DNA of 64,000 bases, from NCBI GenBank assembly GCA_964017045.1, contig OZ024802.1, forward strand, positions 13,714,435 through 13,778,434, in the 5' to 3' direction. Shown piece after piece: positions 22,155 through 35,002 of this stretch (positions within the stretch are counted from its first letter, which is position 1; every line of letters starts with the position of its first letter). The translations under genes and the position numbers were made by a program. The stretch comes from Omphiscola glabra (taxonomy: Eukaryota; Mollusca; Gastropoda; Lymnaeidae). The notes below the pieces were generated by a model. The model saw nothing but the letters and a program-made list of their open reading frames with translations, was not told the DNA's origin and did no database searches.

Positions 22155-25100
22155 CTATGTGTATTGGCTCTGCAGTTTCAAGTACTAAAACAAAATAGAT
22201 GAAGCCATTTTAAACAATTACAATACCAATGCATTACTGCAGCAAAAAATAAATGAAATATGGTACATCTCAGTCATCTTTACTAACGTTAATAAATATA
22301 AGGAAGTACCGTAATCCACAATTAGTGCTTTTTAATTTGAATGTATCTACATTTTCATGCTGAAATTGTTTAAAAGTGTAGTGAGCTATGTTCAAAATTA
22401 TATTTGAGTAATTAAAATCTGTTTGATTCATAACATCTTTACCTGGATTACTAGGGAAGGCCCACGTGCTACGATATCGGCAGGAATCTGACTAAGTGGG
22501 CAGTTCTCTATAGACATAATTTGTAGAGTGCTACAGTAGGCTAGTTCACTAGGCAAACTGTGCAGCTCTTGGTTGTCATTGATATACAGAGACTCCAAAT
22601 TGGCAAGAGCACCTGGTTGTGGAATAGAGGATTATCATTAACAAACACAGGAAATATTAATCAAATATCATTAGTCCTTCCTGTCTTCCTTGTTTATTTT
22701 ATTCTTGCCTAAAAAACTTGATGCATACACACTTGTATGCCAAAGCAAAGGAGATATAATAGCTACATTGAAATCCTTTGAAAAAATATGAAAATTCGTC
22801 TTTAAAAATTTTCATTAAAATATGAAAATTCATCATTGTTTAAAATTTTCATTCAAGTAAAAAAAAATTACAACAAAAAAATGGAAATAAAATATTCATT
22901 CAAAAGTGAGGTTATTTATAGAATAACTTTTCAAACATAAAATTTTAAGGTGAATATCAGTTCATTTTTACATGTTCACTGCCATCACTATTAACTGCAG
23001 GTACCCACTTCTAGAACTAATTTTAAAGCCAGATTCATAGTGTTCTTCTACAATAAGACAAGCAGAGGTGACGCCTTTGGCTGTATTTAATGTGGCCATC
23101 AAGATGAGAACATAAGGCCATTTAAGAGCAGTCTGGGAAAATGACATCCAGGGCCATATCCCTTTTGGGCTCCGTCACAAGTCTGAATGGGCATTCAGTA
23201 GCAGTGCTTGATGTGTAAATTATGTGTCAGTGAATTTCCGATGGAACACAAACAACACACAACATCTCATTAAATCTTTTCACATCCCAAACACTTTCCT
23301 TAGACCACTCGGATCCAGGCATTTCCCATGGCCTTAAATTAATTCTTTAACCATACACACTCTCATAGAACACATCTATCAAAACAAATTTCACAACATA
23401 ATTTAAATCTACTTATATCTCACCATGTATGACAAACATCACATTACTACAAAAAGTATTATTAATGTCACTTTTTGTATAAATTTAAATATTTTATTGT
23501 GGCCTGCTGGATAGTTTCATCATTTTAAGACCTTGGTATGCCATGCAAAACTTCTAATTCTAGCAACTTAGAAATAAAAGAAAATTTAAGAAATGGATTT
23601 CTTCACAAGGAATGGCAATAACTTAAGCAGTTATGTGAAATGGGCCTCTGGTTAAAAGGAAGCTAAATTATTAACTAAAAACTTAGACAATAGTTACCTA
23701 TTTCAACAGGTAATGTGGTCAAATTATTCTCCCCTGCACCAAGATACTGCAAGTTCTTTAAAAATCTAAAACAGGTGGATAAAGTTAAATATAAATAATT
23801 TCTATAATAACTCATTGGTTAACATACAACAAGTCCAATATTAAAAAAAAATTGTCATAGATAGAAATGCAATTTCAAGAGTTAAAGAGGAATGTGAAAT
23901 TTACCCTATGGTCCTTGGAAGGGATGTAAGCTGATTTGTCTGGACAATCAATTTCTGCAATTCCTGCAAATGACCTAAAATACAAATAAAGGTTTTATAT
24001 TTAAAAAAATTAACAACATCAAAACCTTAGCTGTCATTTGGAATCACAGAGTTTACCAGTCCATTATTAATCATATTATCTTAACATTAACACTAAAGAT
24101 ACAATGAACACCATTTTTGCTCCTGGAACTTTTTTCCATAGAAACACAGACCACACATTTTGGCATCCATAACAGATTAAAATAAAACTTCATGAATATT
24201 CTCTTATGGTTAACCTTCACAATCAAGAAAAGAAAGCAGTTGTTTACTGTCAGATATTTTCATCTCAAGCACTTATTTAACACTTAATGTTAATTTATTG
24301 CAGATATGTTAAACATGTATAGCCCCCAGGACGTTGCATTTTAGAATTGTAGTAACACTTTAGCTGTCTTTAAAGTAAATAAATCATTAAAACTTGGATT
24401 AAACTGTCATTCTAAATTTGATTCCTTGAGATGTCTTTAATGCTTTGCAAATGTCAGTTACTTTTTAATTGATTCTTCATCTTTCACATATTTAATTTAT
24501 GTAACTTAATAAAATGAAAGTATTTTTTTTAAATAAATTAAATTTGTGGTATTTATTTCATTATGTGCTGGGCCAAAGCAACATCTGTATTGTAAGGATT
24601 GTTCACCAGCTATCTCCCCCCCCCCCCCCCAGAACCCTATTCAAATGATTTGAAATCAAATATGTATATGGGTTTCAACAATAAGGAAATAGCTTACCTA
24701 TTTCTTGAGGTAGTGACTCTAATTTATTTTCCTCTAAATCTAAGACCCGCAACTTCTTCAAGCTTCCAATATTTGCTGGCAAACGCTAAAAACGAAACAT
24801 GTTCAAATAACAAAACAGTTAGTGAGTAACTATTTAGTAACTAAGCGACAATTTCAAACCAAATCCATACAATCACTTGAAAATCAGTTACAGTTTATTC
24901 AAATATCGCAAGAGTAGCTGTTAATGAATGACTAAGGACTTATCTTACCCTTAAAGAATTATTGCTAAGAATGAGAACTTCCAACTTGTGGAGGTTGTGA
25001 ATGTCATCTGGAATTTTGGTCAACTGATTTGTACCCAGGTTCAGTTCAACCATGTTCTCCCAACTACCCATGTCTGAGAAATAGAAAAGCAAATATTAAA

Positions 25101-28100
25101 ATGAAGTATGTAATATTATTTTATTGGCTCAGTATAAACAAAAATGCTTTGGAGCACATTTTACAAAGCTTGTAGCAAATTATTATATGAATATCAAGTA
25201 TTTTAACTTGTTAATCTGATCCTGAATAACCTAAAAAAAATTTTTATTAAAAAACATTTACACTTTCTAATTAACTTCTAATGTTAGAAAAGAGAGGCTT
25301 AGCTTCCCAATCTAACTTAGCAAAGAGAGAAGATAAAAACATTCAGATATCTTTAGAAAAGCAAAACAATGTGATCTTCTTTGAATGTAATGTTCTCTTA
25401 TTTGAAAGATACATAAAAGTTTAGCAGTTTATGTGGTGGTAAGGTAGCTAGGCGCCCTAACAATTATAAAACAGCCAAAGGTGTTATGTAGTAGGGATGA
25501 GCCGAGTGCAGTTTTTTTATACCCAGTCTGGGTCCAGGTATTATGAGACAATACTCGGCACATCCAAGTCCGGGTGTTTCAATTTTTTTTCATTTTCTAT
25601 GTTTTCCACCCAATGGGGAGAAGTGAAAAGTGCAAGTAAAGCCGGGGCTTAAAAAGCGTACGCTCAAGTCTCAACCCCACCCCTTCCCCCACACTCTGAA
25701 ATTCTCAAGCGACCTCAAACATTTTGTTAGGCAACCCCAAAGCAGGTTGTCACCCACAGATTGAGAGCCACTGACCTAATCCATAAACATAACAAAAATC
25801 AAAAACAGAGCAGAGCTTCACTATGTACATTAGTGTTGATGGTCGCTTGTTGGTAGCCGTTTTCATTTTTCTGATACCAATGTATGTATATTATTTTAAT
25901 AAATATTTATATCATTATCATAGCAATACCATTCTAACCTTCCTTAAGTTAAGCCAACTGTTTCACTTATTAAATGAGTTTTAAATTACGTTACTATTAT
26001 TGAAATCTATGACAGAACTTAAAATTGATGAACAGACACAAAAAAAATATTTAATTTTTAAAAATTCGCTACTCATAATTTGAAAAAAAATTCATTCTAA
26101 ATAGAAAGTGCCATGGTCATAACCAAAGAGATGTATCTCAGCCCTAGTATGTAGTGGGTCTGGCATTTGTGTGTGCAGTTGCATTGTTGTTTCCTTACGG
26201 CAAGAGTAGGTTACAAAGTTGCAAACATTGTATTAATTCCCATTTGATTATGAATAAATGCAGAAAAATATAACCATAAATGTAAATTAAACAGGCCAGC
26301 ATGATCATGTACAGTAAGTAACTTAGAATGAAGAAAAACTTACCAAGCGGTAAAGCTGAAAGCAGATTGTCTTTCATATTTAATTTGGTGAGGTGTCGAG
26401 CTCGAGAAAAAATTCCTAAAGGAATGTTGTTGACTCGATTATGCTCCATGTTTAAGGACTGTATAAAGAATGTAAAAATGTGTCAATAATTTGACCCAAA
26501 ACATACACACCAGCATGTAACGAAAATGCAAAAGTAAAAAAACTTACTACTTAAATTTAAATAATTTTCTTTTTAATAAACTTTTGGATATAAAACAAAA
26601 TGACTTACATAAACAGAACAAAATTGTGATGGACCTCCCGTGGGATACTTTTCAAACTTGTTTCTAGATAATGTGATACTAGTTAGGTTAGTTAAGCTGG
26701 ATAAAAGCCCCTCCTGTAATTGAAAAAAATTATATTGCAAACATTTAATTCTTACAAACAATTCAATGTATTTATTTATAAGCATAAAATAGTTAACAAG
26801 CAAATAAAATCCTGGGAAAATTCAAGTCTAAATACCATTACTCAAAAGAGGAAATAATTTACTAACTGGTAAAGAAGATATGTTGTTTCCCTCCACATTA
26901 AACTCTTCCATGTTTATACAGTAAGCCAAAGTGCTTGGAATCACATTCAATCGGTTGTACCTGAAATAATGACATCTAAAAAATTATATTTGCTTATTTT
27001 ATTCCTATTTTGAAAGCAACTAGAAAACTTGGGGCTTTCCTAATCCCCCCTTATCCATCTGCTACTTTACTAAATGCCCCCTACACAAATGGAGATTGGT
27101 AAATTGTTTTTATGTATCATCTGCATATTTATTACGCTATACAAAAATATACTTAAAACTATTGGCAAAGTCTTAACCCATTCAATCCCAGGCGCTCAGA
27201 AATTTTGTAACTGGAAACCCCAACCCAATGGGAGCAACTCCACCTTTACTACGGGTAGGTTTTGAAAAAAATTAAAAACAAAGCTATTTAACTGTATAAT
27301 CATATGAAATAAATTGATTTGCATTCATAAATGGTTGCTATATGTGTTGTGTAACATTATTTCCTAAAGCTTTTCTTGTGTAAATTCATAAAAGTCAATT
27401 TTCGACAAAGTATTTGAATACAAAGGATCATAACACTAAAATAAAAAATCTGATTTTAAAATAATGAATGCTCCTCACTCAATAAATAAAAATATCTTTA
27501 ATAATAGAGTAATCTCCCTTGGTCTCGTTTCTAGCGAGATTTACGTTTAAATAGCGAGATTTCCACTTTCTTTTTAGCAAAATGTAAACAAAGGGTTGAG
27601 TGGCCGGATTTGGCCGTAGTGAGATTGAATCAGTACTGGCCGGATTTGGCCGCTATGGGATTGAATGGGTTAAACTATATAATGTAACCACCATAGCATG
27701 ATAATAAAATCATTATACACTGCCAAAACACTCACCTGAGCCCAAGGCGATTGAGTTCTTTGAGGTTACCAATAGATTCAGGGATGTCCAGGAGTTCATT
27801 ATGTTGTAAGTCAAGCGAATTCAACATTACACATTTTCCAATATCTTTAGAAAGTGAAATATACAATTTTAAAATTAATAAAAAGCTTTATTACAAAAGT
27901 CTGCATCTTAAACTTGTGTTAAAATATCCAGTTAACAATAAGGCTTGTTCTATTCAACAGTATCGAGCTCCTTTAGTTTAAAATCGACATTTAGTTTCCT
28001 AAAATGTTAATGTCTTACTTAACCTATGGACAGATTTGAATAATTTAGATTTTAAAAAATTACTTAAAGAAATTTACCAAGATACTTTATTTGTAATCTT

Positions 28101-31100
28101 GAGTTACATTTAAACTAATTAATAATAAATTTTAACATGTACCTTCTGGCAAGTGCTCCAAGTGATTATGCGAAATATCAAAGATCACAAGTTTTTCTAA
28201 TTTTCCTATTCCATTGGGCAGTTCCTTAATTTTGTTGTCCCGTAAACTACACCTGGTTAAATTCTGTATAAAAACATGAGTAAAAATTATTTTTTTTATG
28301 AATGCAATAAGTTACTGGTTTCAAATAGGTTTGGAAAAAAATTTACAACCAACAAAAAAACTTGAATAAAAGTAGCTTCATGGGGAAAGTGAAGGAAAGA
28401 ATTTAGATTTTTTTTTTTACCCCTAATAATAAAGCAAGAATAAACATTACATATTTCATACCTTTTTTCAATTAACTGAGTTGTCTAACAAATAACAGTA
28501 ACTCACTATAACATACTTACAGTTAAATTACTTATCTCCTCATCAACTACTCGTATTCTGTTAAATCTAAGGAATAATGTTGTCAATGAACGGAGCTGGT
28601 ACACAACCTTAGGAATCTGTTAGGCAATGGAAGAAAATGGAGTAATCATTTCAGAAGACGAGCTTGTTTTAAGTGATGTCTAAAATGAATAGGAATATAC
28701 TTATTATTATTACACATGTTTTAGCCATACTATTACTAATGAAATCAACGTACATGTATTCTCATAAAAATTTTAAAAACAAATATAATGAAATCAAATT
28801 GTTGCATTAGGAAGAAGATTACAAGATACAATCAAATTTAAGTTTACTCCCCAGAAATCTTGCTCCATGACCTTCTATAAAAAAAAAATTGAAATTTATT
28901 AATAAAATCTTTAATACTAAATAATGGCGTACCTCCTGTAGTTTATTATGCCTGAGATCCAGAACTCTTAGTTTGGTAAAAGATGCGAATGATTCAGGTA
29001 AACTAGATATTGAGTTTTCACTCAAAGCCAAAGTCTGTAGCCCAGTGAGTGATCCCATTTCTGGTGGTAACTGTGTCAGTCTATTACTATAAAGATATAC
29101 CTCAGTTAATTGGGTTAAATCCTTTATGCTGTTTGGCAATGAAGAAATCTGAAGAATGCAAAAAAAAATAATTAGGATAAAATGCAGAAATCAGAATGGC
29201 ATATGTTTTCAAGAAAAACTATTAAAATTTGAACAAATATATACAGGGCCGAAAAAAAATTATTGTTAAGGTGGTCCACGGGGGAAAATATCGATATTTA
29301 TATAATTTTTATCAAAAATGAGATTTTGGTGAATTTTACTAGATAAACATCTTAGGAACATTTTGGTTTTTACTATTTTCATAAAAAAATAATTTAAAGT
29401 TGTTAAAAATGTAATTAAAAGTAGGATGGTAAGAGCAAATTTTGACCTCGGGGGCAAAATTCAGGCTCTGTAAACCCCTGACGCGCCCCTTCGCTTTTAT
29501 AATATAATTACAACGCAATGTAGACATATTTGGTATCGATCGAAAGCTTAGCCTATCTACTCGGTAATGGTATCGCCCACTAAAAGGTCCAGAAATAAGC
29601 CTGGCGGATTCTCTTTGTTCTGCAAACCCTACACATTTTGAATCATTTTTCGTTCAAACAAATTTTCTCATTGGTCGAGATTTAAATTTTTCAGATAACA
29701 CCAATTATCATTGGTCGGCTAAATTAAGATTTGACGTAGTTGAACAAATCTATCCCACAATGCATTGCCCGACTCCCATTTTTTTCACTTCGGATCATTC
29801 CGTGCAGTTAGCGTTACCCGTTTCCATCGATCGACCTTACTTTTGCTATCGTCAAATAAATTCAAATTTGAACTTATTTTCTTGCTTTGAAAAGGTAAGT
29901 TGAACTTATTATTGTATAATGTAATGTATAATAAATATTTTTAGGTGTTCCAGCGAATTTTGAGCTAGGTTTAGTCAGATAGTAGTACAGTAGGCTTACT
30001 ACATATAATAATAATTACTAACGGTTACGCCAGTAACGGAGTAACGCACATGTGTACGCTTTTGATTAGAAATAAAGGTTCTTTATGCCTAATTATACGA
30101 AATTGAGATAGATAATTGTATTTTAATATAACTACTAGTTCAATATTATCGTTCATTACCTTTGTGTCCATACACGTGAGTGACAAATTAGGTTTTTATG
30201 TTTTAAAATTTTATTGATTTATTGCGTTGTCAATGACAACATTTCAGTCATTTATTTAGTGTTATACCGGTAATAATATAAATCAAAATGAATTTCAACG
30301 AATGGATGGAATAAGCCAAGGTTTCCCTTTTATTTTTTTATTTTAAATAATAATAGAAATTGACGAATATACCATTTTTTAGTGTTTTGTTCCACAACAT
30401 TTACCAGTATTACCAATGCCTAAGCCTATGCTATTTTTTATAATGCTAGTAATACTACTAATAAATAATAATTTTTTTTGTTCTAAATAGAAAATAATGG
30501 CACACATGTCCAAGAAGTCCAAGAAAATGCAGATGATGAGACTAGTGGAACAGGAAAAACAGAAGAGGGGCCACACATCACCACCAGCTTCGTAACCAGC
30601 TCCACAACCAGCTTCGTCGCCCGCTTCACCACCAGCTTCGTCGCCAGCTCCACCACCAGCTTCGTCGCCAGCTCCACCACCAGCTTCGTCACCAGCTCCA
30701 CCACCAGCTTCGTCGCCAGCTCCACCACCAGCTTTGTCGCCAGCTCCACCACCCGCTTCGTCGCCAGCTCCACCACCAGCTTCGTCGCCAGCTCCACCAC
30801 CCGCTTCTAGATGTGAAGATTCTGTGGCATCATCTGCGTCAAAAACCAAACTTCATGCTTTTGAATGTCAGCACACCTTAGGCCTCTCTGCCTCATCCAT
30901 CATTCAGGTAGATGCCCTCCAGCCACTTTTTTTAAAGTTTACATGCCCTGAATGCAGAGAGGGACACTTTATTCTCTGCAGCGACGACAAGAAACGTTCT
31001 GGACTTGCATTATTCTTAGAGGTGGTTTGTAATATATGTGACTTTGTCATCTCATCTTCTTATACATCAGTTTTATGCACTGGCAAAACTGTTGTCAACA

Positions 31101-34100
31101 AAAGAGCTGTGGCAGCATCATTAGTGACTGGATTGGGGCTTGCTGGTATGGGGAAGTTTTTTCAAATAATCAATGTACCAAACATTCACCAAAAGACATT
31201 TGACCAGAATGCTACACTATCACCCTGCATCAATCACTACCAAACTACAAGGATAACTTGCAGAGGTAGTAGACATTGATGTGTCCTATGATGGGAGTAC
31301 GCTCACTCAGGAGGGAAAGTGTTATATCTGCATACCGTACCTCACATGATTCCAGAATTTTCTATATTATTATCATAATATTATTTACGAAAAGGGGTTG
31401 GTTTTAAAAACATGGCTTTATTAATTTTATATCTGTGTTTTTATATTGTATTTTTCATTTATGAATAGTATATGCACATGGTATAAGAATCCTATATTGT
31501 TCAAGTAGTCTTTGATTTTAAAAAATATATTATTTTGGTTTTCTCAACTTTGCGTTTTTCAGATTTTTCAAGTATGCCAAATGCATCACGGGGAAAAGTA
31601 TTATGGTTACAGGCTTCAAAATTTCCATGCTTCTTACCATTGGTATTATCTACATAATAACACCTCCTACTATAAGATCAGTCCAATAGAACTTTCAAAA
31701 TTATTTTTTGTTTATTATAATATTTTTATTTGGGACGCAGGTTGACATTTTGAAAACACGGCTTTGTTAATTTTAAATCTTTTTATACCTGTGTTTTTAT
31801 ATTGTTTTTTCATTCGTGAATGGTTCATGTCCATGGTATATGCATCCTGTATTGTTCAAGTAGTCTTTAATTTAAAAAAAAATTCTTTTTTGTTTTTCTC
31901 AACTTTGCGTTTTTCAGATTTTTCAGGAATGCGAAATGTATCAGGAAGAAAAGTATTACAGATACAGGCTTCAAACTTTCCATGCTTCTTACCATTGATA
32001 TTATCTACACAATAACACCTCCTTCCATAAGATCTGTCCAAGAGAAATTTTTATATAATTTTTTTATTATTATTATATAATTTTTTGGGTCGGGGGTTGA
32101 TATTTTGAAAACACGACTATTAATTTTCTATCTTTTATATCTGTGTTTTTATATTGTTTTTTCATTTATGAATGGTACATGTACATGATATATGCACCCT
32201 GTATTGTTCAAGTAGTCTTAAATTAAAAGAACAAACATTTTTAAACTTCTTCTTCGATTTTCTCAACTTCATGTTTTTCAGATTTTTTAGGTATGCCAAA
32301 TGTATCAGGAGGCAAAGTTTTATAGGTACAGGCTTTAAACTTTCCATGCCTCTTACCATTGATATTATCTACATAGTGACACCTTCTTCTTTTAGATCTG
32401 TCCAGCAGAACTTTTTAAATAATTTTTTTACATATGCTACCCCCTGTATTTTGCCAAAAATTTATGTGACCCCACATATATGTCATTTGTAGATGTTCCA
32501 ATCATTTTAATGCAGTAAGCTGGGTGTAATTTTTTTAACAACTGTATTATTAATGAGTGTGCAAAGTTTCATTATGATATTGAGAAACCTTTTGGTGTTG
32601 ATACATTTTGAGTAACGGTCAATATTGGTATACAATTTTATATTTTTTGCAATAAAAGTCAAAAAAAATTTTTTTAAAATAAACTACTAAGTTTTTTTGT
32701 CTTTCTATTGGTGTATAGTTAGTATGTACTAAAAAAAAAAATTTTAATTCAAGAGACATAGAAAATTTTTTTTTGACCCATGGACCACCTTAATTAAAAA
32801 TGTTGATGTCTTGTAACCATGGTTGGAGAAAACAAACACAATAAATTCATTTTAAACACTGTCACACTAAACTAAGCAACCCAAGTTTTATTTTCCTTTA
32901 AATGCATTGCCTTCAAGATAAGGCTTCCAGTGGTTAAATTTTATTTTATATTTCTAAGTTTTTCCAGTGACTGCAGCTGACCTCTGCATTGATGCTACAA
33001 TTTTGAAATGCTTCATTATTGGAGTGGTTTAAAATCAACCATATTGCGTTGACACACATTCATACAACATTTAATTATTGTTCTGGCTACTTATCTTACA
33101 AAAAGAAATTTATGCTTAAACTCTATCTGAATTTCATTAACATTTCTTTAGATTGCATTAAATCGTCATTTTCGGAATGTACATACTTTTAAAAATTGCA
33201 CTTGCCTGGGACTTGCTGAGATCTAATCTTGAAGCATTTTCTTCTTTGCATTTTTTAAACTCTTTGGTAACATCCTGATGAAATATAAATGCCATCATTT
33301 AAAAACATTTATAAAAAGATATGCTGTAAACCTCAACACCATAGAAATGCCTTTTATTATGACTTTTTAGGTGTTTGCCATCCAAAGACAAGAATTTTTC
33401 TTCAAATTTTACAGTTTATATAAACATGAAACGGGTTAGTTTTTTTTTATTACTATTATTTATTAGGCAGAACTTCTTTATTTCTCAGAAATATATTTTA
33501 AGAGTTTAATGTTTTTCTCAGAAATATATTTTAAGGGTTTAATGTAACCTGTATTCAAGAAAAAAAAGAAAAGAGAAGTGTACTCTTTTTTATAACAACA
33601 CACAATTTTACTGAGTTTTAGATAAAATACTAGACTAGAATATTATCTTTCTTAAAAAAAAAATCAGGTTTAAAAACTTTACATTAATTAGGACTAATTA
33701 AAAAAGGACAGTACTTTCACCCTAAATCCGAGTGGTTCTGTGTAAGCGACTAGCTGTAACTATATAATTTGCATCTAAAAAAATAACAAGCTGCTATTTC
33801 CTGAGGCTGAAGAGTGTATTTTGCTTAACAGATGGTTAATGAGGAATGATGCAAAATGATAGCACCTTCTATCTACCACTTTAAGATATCTTGAAAATGC
33901 TGACACTGCTTAGCACAACCAGTCAGATTTCTAGGGATTTTTTCACTCCCCACACCCCCCCCCCCCAGCCACTACAGCAAACAAATAGCCCAATAATAAA
34001 ATCTAACAAGACAATTACCAAGTATACTTAAACTTCGTGTACATTACAAGGTAGGGACATAGTTCAAGTTAAGAGTAATTGTTTAATAAATAGACATAAA

Positions 34101-35002
34101 TGCTCAGATTGTACACTTATTGGCCTAATAGGTGTACCGATGCGCACTTGCCATGCTCTGTTTTTTTAAATATCTTGTTAAAAGGTTAAATATAAGAAAC
34201 AGCACAACTTAAATTTATTAAACAATAATTTAATACATATATATGTTATATTAATTATCAGAAAATTCTCCCCTTTCTGCCATTTAAGCGTGACATATAT
34301 TTTCCGAGTAGCAATTTTAGTTAAGCTATGTGTAATCCATTATTTTCCTCTTTTTTAAATAGATTTTATAGTATTGTGAGTTTTAACAAAATAAAATAAG
34401 AAGGGCAAAAATCATTATCATTTTCAATTGTTTCTAAAAGTACTTACCAAATCTGCCTTTACTGATGGTCTCCCTTGGACACAAGGCTTTGCTTTACTAT
34501 GTCCTGGCAGGCTGACAGACACACACTTTTTTCCTCCTGCAATTGTATCAATTGCCAGAGACGCATTACTGCTTTTCTTGTCCTGCAGATTGAATACAGT
34601 AATAAGAAGTTATTAAAAAAATTTCACAAGAGAAATTTCTAAACAGAAACCAGAAATTAAATTATTGTAATTTATGCTAAAAAATTTAAAGCTAAATAGA
34701 AACTGAAAGTATTTAATTAAATTTGGCAAAGCTCAATCAAAATTTAAAAAAATAATTTTTTTATTGAATATTCCAAGTACCTTATCTCTGTCTCCATCTT
34801 TTAAAGACATTGTTTCTGCTGCACCTTCCAAGTCGTCATCCAGATCCTGCCCAAAGGCTCCTCGTGTATCATACTCCGGAGAATCAGAGTCTGCTATAGA
34901 AAGGGGGCCCTGAACCATGTAACTCTCAGCTCCTTTCCAATCAGCCAACCGCTCAGCGGCAGCCGAATTCTCTCGAGATTTATTTGGTTTCTTTGACATC
35001 AT
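22155..35002 (-). CDS. SHOC2: Leucine-rich repeat protein SHOC-2, complete, 16 coding exons
   Basis: SHOC2 is the LRR scaffold that joins MRAS-GTP and PP1 catalytic subunit to remove the inhibitory phosphate from RAF kinases. Minus-strand exons: 35002-34781, 34582-34448, 33274-33206, 29148-28933, 28616-28521, 28263-28143, 27844-27736, 26960-26867, 26713-26609, 26458-26344, 25073-24949, 24785-24698, 23974-23905, 23765-23698, 22612-22443 and 22184-22155. All phases agree, giving 610 aa (vertebrate about 582). Markers are [14 protein letters not shown] before the first [85 protein letters not shown] and [12 protein letters not shown]. The last exon encodes only YLKLQSQYT and stop, in place of the vertebrate FLKMQGPYRAMV. 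The acidic N-terminal 74 residues (two adjacent Met codons at the start) differ from the Lys-rich vertebrate N-terminus. The intron after exon 3 has a GC donor (CAG/GCAAGT). Introns hold a Kolobok-like element and MITEs. Confidence 0.95.
25493..25565. mobile_element. Short hAT-like MITE remnant
   Basis: AGGGATGAGCCGAG at the left and CTCGGCACATCC at the right form near-perfect terminal inverted repeats about 73 bp apart. The GGGATGRGCCGAGTAC style of end is familiar from small hAT-type MITEs. It lies in a SHOC2 intron. Confidence 0.5.
25680..25776. mobile_element. Degenerate hAT terminus
   Basis: The stretch ending CACAGATTGAGAGCCACTGA is a decayed version of the hAT end seen intact at 47780-47967 (reverse complement CAGTGGYTCTCAA...). 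Upstream GACCTCAAAC and GGCAACCCCAAAG may be eroded inner parts of the same element. The left end is not identifiable. Confidence 0.4.
27173..27673. mobile_element. piggyBac-like MITE (501 bp) with TTAA ends
   Basis: TTAACCCATTCAATCCCA at the left and TGGGATTGAATGGGTTAA at the right are perfect 18-bp inverted termini including TTAA, the piggyBac-type target site. The inside has no open frame but carries GGCCGGATTTGGCCG twice near the right end. It lies in the SHOC2 intron between the exons at 26960 and 27736. Confidence 0.75.
30497..31350 (+). pseudogene. Broken Kolobok/Mutator-like transposase
   Basis: From the ATG at 30497 the frame reads [14 protein letters not shown] and a basic stretch, then meets a TAA at 30593 inside a Pro/Ala/Ser-rich repeat. 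The same frame then stays open to 31279. The Pro-rich part is a 24-bp unit (SPAPPPAS) repeated about eight times. Beyond it lie a [11 protein letters not shown] segment, a [12 protein letters not shown] zinc-knuckle-like motif and [20 protein letters not shown], the conserved block of this transposase group. At about 31255 the frame shifts. The next frame, from 31260, reads [14 protein letters not shown], the conserved VSYDG motif thought to hold a catalytic Asp. It stops near 31347, and the rest of the roughly 600-700-residue protein is missing. It has at least one stop, one frameshift and a lost C-terminus, so it cannot be functional as seen. Confidence 0.75.
31408..32430 (-). repeat. Three tandem copies of a 360-bp block carrying an antisense coding motif
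   Basis: Blocks starting near 31408, 31758 and 32111 repeat at about 356 and 363 bp. On the minus strand each contains a related peptide. The third copy is uninterrupted ([19 protein letters not shown], then [34 protein letters not shown] and stop). The second keeps the core, and the first has an internal stop. The core VDNxNGKxHGxFxAC is kept in all three. I do not recognise the domain. It may be a terminal exon of a second Kolobok protein encoded antisense, multiplied by unequal exchange. Confidence 0.65.
33481..33545. repeat. 33-bp direct duplication
   Basis: TTTCTCAGAAATATATTTTA and the following bases occur twice, at 33481 and 33514, with one difference. It is a simple duplication in the second SHOC2 intron. 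Confidence 0.8.

Larger units (their letters stand above)
29266..32793 (+). mobile_element. Kolobok-like DNA transposon, 3.5 kb, in a SHOC2 intron
   Basis: TTAA is followed by GGTGGTCCACGGG at 29270, and the right end is CCCATGGACCACC followed by TTAA at 32790-32793. This gives 13-bp inverted ends with TTAA target duplications, as in the Kolobok superfamily. Inside is a broken transposase whose sequence resembles the Mutator-like/Kolobok group, then three tandem copies of a roughly 360-bp block. It is inserted in the intron between SHOC2 coding exons 3 and 4 (29149-33205), antisense to SHOC2. The AT-rich material between parts carries no other gene. Confidence 0.75.

Noticed and set aside
30379..30849. 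Minus-strand Gly/Ala/Glu-rich and Val/Leu-rich frames
   Set aside because: Shadows of the Pro/Ala/Ser repeat of the plus-strand transposase.
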